NCBI GenBank assembly: GCA_900766195.1
Contig: CAAFUN010000109.1
Span: 1-20,753, forward strand
Length of the DNA: 20,753 nt
From: an uncultured Bacteroides sp.
Lineage (GTDB): Bacteria; Bacteroidota; Bacteroidia; Bacteroidales; Bacteroidaceae
Reading direction: 5' to 3'
Both the position numbers and the translations under genes were made by a program. This document shows, piece by piece, positions 14,147 through 20,753 of the stretch (position 1 is its first letter; each line of letters starts with the position of its first letter). Under the pieces are notes generated by a model. The model was not told where the DNA came from. It saw nothing but the letters and a program-made list of their open reading frames with translations, and did not search any database.

Positions 14147-16249
14147 TTATCGATCTACAGTTTTCCATTCAAACACTGTTCCATTACTTCGGGTGGTATT
14201 TGATCCGGGCCAATCTGCCGAATAGGGCTCACCGGTCTGTGAGTCAACTCCCACATATCGGCTAGTTTTGAGCGAAAGCAGCATGCATTGGTTGCGTAGC
14301 ATATCTTGCCATAAGAAGAGGCTTCCGTCACTTTCTTTTTCGAACATACGCACATCTCCCGATAGGCCTTCACCTACAATAGTAAGAAAGCCACTGCCGT
14401 CCAATGCCTCGAATACAACTTTTCCTTGTCCGCGATCCAACACCCGAAACAGACAACTTTTGTTCTCAAAGTCTTTGCCTCCAGAATTGGCATTACACAA
14501 CATTTTACGGGCATTTACACACATCATGCTGTTGTTTGCTAAATTGGTAAGCATGATTACTTTACCGATAGGAAGGTTTCGCGAACGATCTGCCAGAGGT
14601 TCAACAACTTTAAAGTTATCAAACTCGGCATAACCGCCATTCGTATTACTGATATTATAGGCAAAAAGTGCATAACGTACTCCCTGAAATGTCTGCAATT
14701 GATAGCCAAGGCGTAAGTCTTTTCCCATTTCGGTAAAGGTACTTCCGTCTGTACTGTAACTTATTGAGGCCAGATCTTGGTCAAAATCACAACGAGTACG
14801 GAGGTAGACTTTTTCGGCTTTTAAAGGAATATCTGTTGCCTTGTTTTTGGATAGGTCATAAAAGCGCAGCAGATGCTCTTTGCCGTCTTTAACTACTCCA
14901 ATCCAGTAGTAAGGAACGTTGAGCAGGGCCAGTCCGGCAATGTCTCCATTCTTTAAATTTTTGAATTCCAGTTCTACGGTGGCTTCCGATTCGGGGCCGG
15001 CACCTCGCTGTGTCAATGTGTTTTTAGCAAACATGAAACTCTTGGCAGCCATTGTATTTAGGCGGAGTTTCCCGTTCTTCAATGCCCATTTCTCGTCTAC
15101 GGGGATATGGTTCCATTGCCATATCGGTTTCAGTGCTTTGCCTGAGAAGTCATCGTTGCGGTCGTATGTGGTGTGGGGTTTGGTAGAAATACCAATGTTT
15201 GGTTTGAAGTAGGTTCTTGGTGAACGTCCTAAGTTATTCTCCAATCCGAAGTAAGGCCATCCGTCTTTCCATGTAACCGGTGAGAGGAAGGTCAGGCGAC
15301 CAACGGATTTTACGTCCATCATTGAAAATCCCCACCATTCGCCATTGGGTAAATCGACAATGCCTCCCTGATGCAGAGGTACTGCGTAAAAGGAGGCTTT
15401 GTTGGGAGCTGCAAAAGTATAGTTGTCGCCTTCGTTCGGAATATCAGACGAGAGGCCTGCACCGTTTGTCCACCAACCGCGATGTGTACCCATTGTTTCG
15501 CGATTGGAAATGACAACCGTTTCATAAGGGCCTTCGGCTTTGTCAGCTCTAGCACACTCCATTCTTCCCACGGGAGCATAGTCGGCGCTGATGATATAGT
15601 ATTTTCCGTTGATCTTATAGAAATGATGTCCTTCGCCCATCGCGTTTCCTTTAGGAATGATGATACGATCACTACCTTCCACATAACCGCTAAAGTCAGG
15701 CTTCAGTTCAATCATATGCACTTCGTCATAACCATGAACAGCATAGATCCGGTCATCATCGTCGAAGAGAATGCCGAGGTCGTAAATCTTTCCTCTCATA
15801 TTCTTATGTGTCCATGCCCCTTTGGGGTCGGAAGCCGAGAAAACTTGTAAACCGTAATTGTTGACATTTACAAACACATAAAATTTGCCTTTGTGGTATC
15901 GGATGGCTGGTGCCCAAATACCGTTACCATAAACGCCTTTTTTACCTTCCAAATGAAAATCGGGACCAAGATCCAATTTGTCGAAAATATAGGTTACAAA
16001 TTCCCAGTTTACGAGATCTTTAGATTTAAGTAAGGGCAATCCCGGCATGGTGGCAAAAGAACTTGATACCATGTAGAAATCGTCTCCAACACGAATCATA
16101 TCCGGATCGGTAAACTCATCGTAAAAGAGTGGATTGGTAAATGTGCCGTTGCCATTGTCTGCTGTCCATGACTGAGCAAACAGACCAAATGGCAGGATTG
16201 TAACGAATAAACCTGCAAAAATTATTTTGGCAATAAGAGTATTTTTCAT
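14147..16249 (-). CDS. Secreted GH43 glycosidase (xylosidase/arabinofuranosidase type) with C-terminal sandwich and extra module
   Basis: A 700-residue periplasmic enzyme. The signal peptide is residues 1 to about 25 (cleavage near LFA-Q, no lipobox). The GH43 propeller covers about residues 35-350: catalytic base Asp48 in EFTDPDMIRVGDDFYMVSSSF, pKa-tuning Asp157 in KIYDLGILFDDDDRIY, general acid Glu206 in NAMGEGHHFYKINGKYYII. As in beta-xylosidase-like GH43 enzymes the WAP motif lacks the aspartate (WAPAIRYH). Residues about 365-552 form the beta-sandwich typical of these enzymes (GH43_C2-like, YDRNDDFSGKALKPIWQWNH to YAEFDNFKVVEP), which usually completes the active site. About 140 more residues follow (about 560-700) with repeated short beta-type segments (LANNSMMCVNARKMLC, GFLTIVGEG, SRYVGVDSQTG), possibly a beta-trefoil binding module. 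Likely substrate: terminal arabinose or xylose on plant polysaccharide; not decidable here. The regulator gene lies 153 bases upstream. Confidence 0.9.
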   Translation of the reverse strand: MKNTLIAKIIFAGLFVTILPFGLFAQSWTADNGNGTFTNPLFYDEFTDPDMIRVGDDFYMVSSSFATMPGLPLLKSKDLVNWEFVTYIFDKLDLGPDFHLEGKKGVYGNGIWAPAIRYHKGKFYVFVNVNNYGLQVFSASDPKGAWTHKNMRGKIYDLGILFDDDDRIYAVHGYDEVHMIELKPDFSGYVEGSDRIIIPKGNAMGEGHHFYKINGKYYIISADYAPVGRMECARADKAEGPYETVVISNRETMGTHRGWWTNGAGLSSDIPNEGDNYTFAAPNKASFYAVPLHQGGIVDLPNGEWWGFSMMDVKSVGRLTFLSPVTWKDGWPYFGLENNLGRSPRTYFKPNIGISTKPHTTYDRNDDFSGKALKPIWQWNHIPVDEKWALKNGKLRLNTMAAKSFMFAKNTLTQRGAGPESEATVELEFKNLKNGDIAGLALLNVPYYWIGVVKDGKEHLLRFYDLSKNKATDIPLKAEKVYLRTRCDFDQDLASISYSTDGSTFTEMGKDLRLGYQLQTFQGVRYALFAYNISNTNGGYAEFDNFKVVEPLADRSRNLPIGKVIMLTNLANNSMMCVNARKMLCNANSGGKDFENKSCLFRVLDRGQGKVVFEALDGSGFLTIVGEGLSGDVRMFEKESDGSLFLWQDMLRNQCMLLSLKTSRYVGVDSQTGEPYSADWPGSNTTRSNGTVFEWKTVDR

Positions 16250-16330
16250 GTTCTATAGTTTCCGTAATTAACGAAGACAAAGAACGGATATTAAGGTGAG
16301 ATAGGCTTTAGATATTCGTTATTTTAGTTT

Positions 16331-16367
16331 CAAATTTCATTATGAACCTTTGGTGTATGGTGGTGTA
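16331..16367 (-). promoter_or_regulatory. Candidate operator and -33 box upstream of the GH43 genes
   Basis: The direct repeat TACACCA-CCA-TACACCA (minus strand, 16367-16351) has a period of 10 bases, one helical turn, and ends 16 bases before a TTTG (16334-16331) that could be a -33 element. The matching -7 position (about 16304-16311) has only a poor box, as expected for an activator-dependent promoter. The AraC-type domain of the adjacent regulator typically contacts direct repeats next to the promoter. Site identity is inferred. Confidence 0.4.
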
Positions 16368-16402
16368 GACGGTTTTTAAGTCAGATATGAGCGACTATAT
16401 AT

Positions 16403-19400
16403 CTACACATTGTTTGTTTCGGCAACCCATTCTGATGGTGACTTGGAGAAGTTGTTTTTAAACACGGTACTAAAATAGCTTATACTTGAAAAGCCGCAGA
16501 GATCGCTTACTTCGGTTATGGTATATTTACGTGATAACAAAAGTTCAGCAGCATGATTAAGGCGAATGTTTTTGATGAATTCTATAGGTGACTGTCCCGA
16601 GAGAGATTTCAATTTGTTGTATAGTAGGGAAGAACTGATATTCATCATAGATGCAAATTCATCTCTCCCGAACTTGGAGTCGGATATGTTTTCTCGTACT
16701 ACTTCCATAGCTCGTTTTATGAATTTATCATTCAGTTCATTGCTGAATATAGGCACATTTTCATTTGACGGTTTAACTATTTTTAGAGCCTTTTCCGTCA
16801 CGAGCTCCCGGTTTTTTAAAATGGTAGTGATGCGTTGCATCAGCACATCCATTTCAAATGGCTTGACGATATAATCATCAGCACTCAATCCCAATCCTTC
16901 CAACTGTCTGGTCTTTTCAGATAAGGCTGTGAGTAAGATAATAGGAATATGTGAAGTCTCGAATGTGGACTTGATCAGCTTACAGAGTTCGAAGCCGTTC
17001 ATGTTTGGCATCATGACATCCGAAACCACCATGTCGAGGTTTTTACTCCTGATCGTGTCCCATGCCTTCTCTCCGTCACAAGCGGTAATAATGTTATATT
17101 GTTTCTGCAACGAGTTTTTCAGGAAGTTTCTCAATCCGTTATTATCGTCTACCACTAGTAGCGTTTTCTTTTCTGAGGAGGAAGGTAGCTCCATTAGATG
17201 GTCTGGATTTTTAGGAGTCAAAACGGCACGGTCCGTAGAAGAGTTGCGCTGCACGTCCGTCTCTTGGTATGGCACTTCGATAGAGAAAGTGGAGCCGGCA
17301 CCTTCTTTACTACTTACGGTCACTTTACCTTTGTGCATGGCTACGTAGTCTCTAATGATGAGGAGCCCTATTCCCGATCCAATGATCTTAGAGTTTATAG
17401 CATTTTCACCTCTATAGAATTCACTGAATAGTTTTCTGGTTGCTGCTTCCGAGATACCTATACCATTATCGTTGACAGTCAAGAGCCATCTTTGTGGGTT
17501 GCAATGGAGTGTAATTCGGACCGTACTATCCGGAAGGGAATATTTGATGGCATTTGAAAGAAGATTTTCAATCACTTTTTCCATTTTTTGTTCGTCAATA
17601 GCTGTAATGTATGATGAACTCTCCGACTCAAAAACCAAATCAATGTTTTTTTCGTTGGCCAGTATATCAAAGGATCTTATCTGATTTTGAAGCAATATCA
17701 CTATATCCGTCATGGCTAGAGTGAGATGCTCTCTTCCCGATTCCGATCTTTGGAAATCCAGCAGCTGTGTGGCTACAGACAGCAACTTCTTAGTCTGCTC
17801 TTGCGCTGTGTTGAGATAATAACACGATTTTTCGGAGAGCTTTTCATTCTTTCCTATTTCATGTATGGGCCCGTTGATAAGCGTTAATGAAGTCCGGATG
17901 TCGTGTGCCATATTAGTGAAGAAGCGTATTTTGTCTTTGGCATGCTTTTGCTTCAGTTGGTCGCTATAGACTTTTGCCAGATATAAAACAAGGGCGATGA
18001 TTGCAATAGCAGCTAGCATATAAAACCACCATGTCTGCCAAAAAGGAGAGCTGATATGTATTTCCAATGCACGCTCTTCCATCATCTTGGACAATGTGGG
18101 GTCGTACATTCTGATTACGAGCTTGAATTTGCCGGGAGGAAGGTTGGTGTAAGTTACAGTGTGTAGACTAGAGGGTTTGTTCCACTCTTTTTCGAAACCT
18201 TCCAACTTCCAAGAGAACTTGTTGTTTGCCGAGTTGCTTCCTACCGGTACCAGTTCCACTGTGAGATTATTTTGGTTGTACTTTAAAGAGAGCAATTTTA
18301 GATGGTTGACGGGGATGCCGATGTGCGTCATTCCCGGTACATCTCGTAACGACTGGCCGGAAATTTTAATATCCTGCATGAATATCTCACTCCGCTTGCG
18401 ATAATCGTTTTTTATGATGGCGGGATTAAGCATGAACATTCCGTTGTTTGATCCCAATAGAATATCTCCATTTTTCAACTTAGCGCTGGACTGTGGAAGA
18501 TAGAGTGTGTTTGGTGTAAAAGCCGATGGCGACAGGGTAAAGATTGTATTCTTCTGCAAATTGAGTCGGCACAATCCGTTTTCGGTAGTTAGAATCAGAT
18601 TGCCGTTGGAATAAACAATGTTAGTTATGTCATCAGACAGTAAACCTGATTTTGTAGTGAATATTTGTTCTTTCTTTGTCTGATAATCATATCTAATGAG
18701 ACCATAACCTGCCGTAGCAATCCATATCACGTTCTTTTGAACGAAAATACTCCTAATGATATAGTCCGTCAATATGGGTTTTGTAACCCCGGTGGCTTTA
18801 TCTAGCAAGATTAAATTATTGAAACTGGCTGCCAGAATTTTGCCCGGAGACAATTCGGCAAATGCGCTAACTATTGGAAGGCGATATGTCTTCAATCGTC
18901 TATCTCGGGTGGAGCAGCATACCACATCTTTTCTAGCACTACCTACCCAAATATCTCCTTCGCTATCTTTGAACAGAGTAAGTACATATTTGTCGATAAG
19001 ATCGGCATTCTTGTCTGAAGAAAAAAAAGGAGTGATTTCCCTATTTGAAATTGGATCAAATACATGTATACCAGATGAATAGCTTCCCGCCCAAATATGA
19101 CCTTCATGGTCTTGACATAGTGCCATAAACACGGAAGACTGTTTTTCTTTGTCTTGATAGTAGTGTTGCCATACGTTTCTTTTCCGATTCCATCTATTTA
19201 CGCCATTGTTAGTGGCTATCCATATATTCCCTTTGTTGTCTTCCAGTATGTTGTTGACATTATTGTCTCCAAGCGAGTTGGAGCGATTGAGTTCGTGTTT
19301 GATCTGCGTGATGTCTGAAACCTGTGGATCAAAGTAGGAGAGTCCTCCGGTGAAGGTTGATATCCATACACGCTTGTCTCTATCCGTAAAGACATTATAA

Positions 19401-20269
19401 ACGCCATTTCCTCTGAGCGAGAAGGGATTATTGGCGTCCTCTTTATAGATGTGCAATACCTTTTTCCCGTCTTTGGAAATTTCCCATATACCCTTGCCGT
19501 CGGTCCCTACCAATATGGATTTGGGAGAGTTGCTTTCAATGGAAAGTATAGGTTGCCTTGGAAAGGAGGGGACGGTTGAAACCTCATTTAGCTTATTTTG
19601 CTTTACGTCGAAGTAAAATAAGCCTTCTTCGCGTGTGCCAATCCAAATGAAATTAGACTTTTTATCATGACATAAAGATGTGATCTGAAGTTTCACGTTC
19701 AGCAGATTCCTACTTTGTAGGTCGGCGAGGTTCAGTAATTCCAGTCTGTTATCATATCCTAAAAGCAGGTGTGTCTTATCATATAAAGCTATGTTTGCAA
19801 AACCCGGCTTCACCTTTTTCATAGTTCCGTTATATTGATAAAGACCGGTAAAAGAGGATATCCATACATTCCCGAAATCGTCTTCCAGTAAATCGTAGAT
19901 ATTAAAAAACTTATTGTCGGAGAGGTTTTTAAGATCTGCAATCTGTTCAAAACTATCTTTTACAGTGTTGTAAACATATATCTGACCATTGTTTGTGTAG
20001 ACGTACAGGTGGTGCTTAAAAGCGACCTTTGTCCAGCCAACATTTGCATTTTTATACTGTAGTTTGTAGACTTTACAATAACCGTCGGTTATTTTCAATA
20101 TCCCGTTTCTAGATGCTGCCCAAATAAATCCGTCGCTGTCTTGACATATTGATCGGGTCTCTCTTATTGCAATCCCATGTAGGTCATTAATGCTATAGAT
20201 ACTGATATCTGCAGCTAATTTGCAACTGAAAAAGAGACTTAAAAAGAATGTCAGTAGGATAATCCTCAT
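16403..20269 (-). CDS. Hybrid two-component system regulator (sensor propeller, histidine kinase, receiver, AraC domain)
   Basis: A 1288-residue one-protein signalling system of the Bacteroides polysaccharide-utilisation type. Order: signal peptide (1 to about 20); periplasmic beta-propeller sensor of repeated Reg_prop units with the pattern DxxGxIWxxTxxGL (for example QDSDGFIWAASRNGI, EDNKGNIWIATNNGV, KDSEGDIWVGSARKD); Y_Y_Y domain at about 655-742 (FSWKLEGFEKEW, YTNLPPGKFKL); one membrane helix at about 748-766; HisKA with phospho-acceptor His789 (NMAHDIRTSLTLI); ATPase with ENLLSNAIKYS, NDNGIGIS and GSGIGLLIIRDY; receiver with Asp1084 (VVSDVMMPNMNGFE) and VKPFE; C-terminal AraC-type double helix-turn-helix (about 1185-1288). 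Family members bind an oligosaccharide in the periplasm and activate the adjacent glycosidase genes, here the two GH43 genes on the same strand. The ORF appears intact. The ligand cannot be read from sequence. Confidence 0.95.
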   Translation of the reverse strand: MRIILLTFFLSLFFSCKLAADISIYSINDLHGIAIRETRSICQDSDGFIWAASRNGILKITDGYCKVYKLQYKNANVGWTKVAFKHHLYVYTNNGQIYVYNTVKDSFEQIADLKNLSDNKFFNIYDLLEDDFGNVWISSFTGLYQYNGTMKKVKPGFANIALYDKTHLLLGYDNRLELLNLADLQSRNLLNVKLQITSLCHDKKSNFIWIGTREEGLFYFDVKQNKLNEVSTVPSFPRQPILSIESNSPKSILVGTDGKGIWEISKDGKKVLHIYKEDANNPFSLRGNGVYNVFTDRDKRVWISTFTGGLSYFDPQVSDITQIKHELNRSNSLGDNNVNNILEDNKGNIWIATNNGVNRWNRKRNVWQHYYQDKEKQSSVFMALCQDHEGHIWAGSYSSGIHVFDPISNREITPFFSSDKNADLIDKYVLTLFKDSEGDIWVGSARKDVVCCSTRDRRLKTYRLPIVSAFAELSPGKILAASFNNLILLDKATGVTKPILTDYIIRSIFVQKNVIWIATAGYGLIRYDYQTKKEQIFTTKSGLLSDDITNIVYSNGNLILTTENGLCRLNLQKNTIFTLSPSAFTPNTLYLPQSSAKLKNGDILLGSNNGMFMLNPAIIKNDYRKRSEIFMQDIKISGQSLRDVPGMTHIGIPVNHLKLLSLKYNQNNLTVELVPVGSNSANNKFSWKLEGFEKEWNKPSSLHTVTYTNLPPGKFKLVIRMYDPTLSKMMEERALEIHISSPFWQTWWFYMLAAIAIIALVLYLAKVYSDQLKQKHAKDKIRFFTNMAHDIRTSLTLINGPIHEIGKNEKLSEKSCYYLNTAQEQTKKLLSVATQLLDFQRSESGREHLTLAMTDIVILLQNQIRSFDILANEKNIDLVFESESSSYITAIDEQKMEKVIENLLSNAIKYSLPDSTVRITLHCNPQRWLLTVNDNGIGISEAATRKLFSEFYRGENAINSKIIGSGIGLLIIRDYVAMHKGKVTVSSKEGAGSTFSIEVPYQETDVQRNSSTDRAVLTPKNPDHLMELPSSSEKKTLLVVDDNNGLRNFLKNSLQKQYNIITACDGEKAWDTIRSKNLDMVVSDVMMPNMNGFELCKLIKSTFETSHIPIILLTALSEKTRQLEGLGLSADDYIVKPFEMDVLMQRITTILKNRELVTEKALKIVKPSNENVPIFSNELNDKFIKRAMEVVRENISDSKFGRDEFASMMNISSSLLYNKLKSLSGQSPIEFIKNIRLNHAAELLLSRKYTITEVSDLCGFSSISYFSTVFKNNFSKSPSEWVAETNNV

Positions 20270-20295
20270 TTTGTGGAATGTGATCTAATTAGGAA

Positions 20296-20327
20296 CAAAA
20301 GTATTGATAATATTTTTATGCCATAAA
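20296..20327 (-). promoter_or_regulatory. Promoter of the hybrid two-component regulator gene
   Basis: On the minus strand TACTTTTG (20303-20296) matches TAnnTTTG exactly, with TTTA (20327-20324) 20 bases upstream as a one-mismatch -33 box. Transcription would start near 20289, leaving a leader of about 20 bases before the ATG at 20269. Confidence 0.6.
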
Positions 20328-20391
20328 AATAAGCATTTTAAAGGAATCTCCAAATTTTATAACGGAGCTCTTTAGGTCACTCATAGGTATT

Positions 20392-20425
20392 AAAAAAAGA
20401 GGAAGCTTTTATTGCTTCCTCTTTT
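20392..20425 (-). terminator. Intrinsic terminator of tRNA-His
   Basis: AAAAGAGGAAGC and GCTTCCTCTTTT (arms 20395-20406 and 20414-20425) form a 12-base-pair hairpin with a 7-base loop, followed on the minus strand by a run of T. It lies just beyond the 3' end of the tRNA gene and separates it from the regulator gene. The flanking A/T runs could let it act in both directions. Confidence 0.85.
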
Positions 20426-20431
20426 CTTCTG

Positions 20432-20506
20432 GGTGGCTGATGGGGTTCGAACCCACGACATTCAGAACCACAATCTGACGCTCTGACCAACTGAACTACA
20501 GCCACC
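20432..20506 (-). tRNA. tRNA-His (anticodon GTG)
   Basis: Minus-strand cloverleaf. The acceptor stem GTGGCTG pairs with CAGCCAC. The D arm is GTTC...GAGC. The anticodon stem TCAGA/TCTGA carries the loop TTGTGGT with anticodon GTG. The T arm is GTGGG-TTCGAAC-CCCAT. An extra G at 20506 can pair with the C after the acceptor stem (20432), the G-1:C73 pair peculiar to tRNA-His. A full CCA end is not encoded. Confidence 0.95.
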
Positions 20507-20534
20507 ATATATACGCCTTTTCTCAAACGCGGTG

Positions 20535-20565
20535 CAAAGATAGATGTTTTCTATAATATTGCAAA
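20535..20565 (-). promoter_or_regulatory. Promoter of tRNA-His
   Basis: On the minus strand TTTG (20565-20562), exactly 19 bases, then TATCTTTG (20542-20535): a perfect match to the Bacteroides promoter consensus. The start would be near 20528, about 22 bases before the mature tRNA 5' end. Confidence 0.8.
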
Positions 20566-20603
20566 TTTTAAATCCACTTTTTTGAGAACTATTTATGCTG
20601 TAC

Positions 20604-20753
20604 TTACGAATAGATCGCCTTTTTGCCAGCAAGCAATGTGTTTCGCATTAATGATACGATGGTCATAGGACCTACACCGCCAGGAACAGGAGTAATAAAC
20701 GAACATTTGGGAGCAACTTCGTCAAACTTGACATCTCCTGTCAGTTTAAATCC
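20604..20753 (-). CDS. folD: Methylenetetrahydrofolate dehydrogenase/cyclohydrolase (FolD), C-terminal end only
   Basis: The last 49 codons of a minus-strand gene that begins beyond the right edge of the window. The translated end contains GFKLTGDVKFDEV, then TPVPGGVGPMTIVSLMRNT, the very conserved C-terminal signature of FolD (PGGVGPMT), and stops after KKAIYS. FolD is the cytoplasmic bifunctional NADP-dependent dehydrogenase and cyclohydrolase that interconverts 5,10-methylene- and 10-formyl-tetrahydrofolate. The stop codon lies 97 bases upstream of tRNA-His, which has its own promoter, so the two are probably separate units. Confidence 0.93.
   Translation of the reverse strand, partial: GFKLTGDVKFDEVAPKCSFITPVPGGVGPMTIVSLMRNTLLAGKKAIYS

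Noticed and set aside
16403..20269. RTS instead of RTP in the H-box of the kinase as a sign of inactivity
   Set aside because: The DIRTSLTLI form occurs, as far as I know, in many Bacteroides hybrid regulators, and all other kinase boxes are intact.
20432..20506. tRNA-His as attachment site for an integrated element carrying the GH43 locus
   Set aside because: The 3' end of the tRNA faces the locus, but I found no second copy of its 3' sequence in the window and no integrase gene. The locus is also bounded by ordinary terminators.
1..20753. CRISPR arrays, transposases or phage genes
   Set aside because: No regularly spaced repeats, insertion-sequence ends, transposase or phage-like proteins were seen on either strand.

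Overview
The window looks like chromosomal DNA of a gut-type Bacteroides (Bacteroidota). This rests on moderate AT-richness, Bacteroides-type promoters (TTTG, about 19 bases, TAnnTTTG), an ECF sigma factor beside a FecR-type anti-sigma gene, a 1288-residue hybrid two-component regulator of the polysaccharide-utilisation type, periplasmic glycosidases (GH20, two GH43) and a menaquinone operon. I cannot name the species with certainty from sequence alone.

Left part (1-4459). A FecR-like anti-sigma gene on the minus strand (57-671) lacks its C-terminal half. It is divergent from an apparently intact ECF sigma factor (847-1452, plus) that has a near-perfect Bacteroides promoter. A secreted GH20 beta-N-acetylhexosaminidase with a C-terminal discoidin-like domain (1545-3617) and a pirin/YhhW-type cupin (3752-4459) follow on the plus strand. 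The pirin gene converges on the men operon.

Middle part (4483-11622, all minus). This is a menaquinone operon. In transcription order it holds a HAD phosphatase-hotdog thioesterase fusion (the hotdog half is a candidate DHNA-CoA thioesterase, MenI), menF, menD, menB, menC and menE. The order matches the E. coli menFDHBCE layout except that menH is absent; a 91-base non-coding gap lies where it would be. menA and the final methyltransferase are not in the window. The first two genes overlap by ATGA, menB and menC are 3 bases apart, and the other junctions are short, so one transcript is likely. The spacer 11623-11975 holds a candidate operon promoter and a 71-base imperfect palindrome just downstream of the next locus, probably its terminator.

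Right part (11976-20269, all minus). This is a small carbohydrate-utilisation locus: hybrid two-component regulator, then a two-domain GH43 with an extra C-terminal module, then a second GH43 with a CBM6-like C-terminus. No SusC/SusD pair is present, so uptake must be encoded elsewhere. A 7-base direct repeat with 10-base period lies just upstream of a possible -33 element before the first GH43 gene and is a candidate operator for the regulator.

Far right (20392-20753). tRNA-His(GUG) on the minus strand has a perfect -33/-7 promoter and a strong intrinsic terminator. Upstream of it lies the 3' end of folD.
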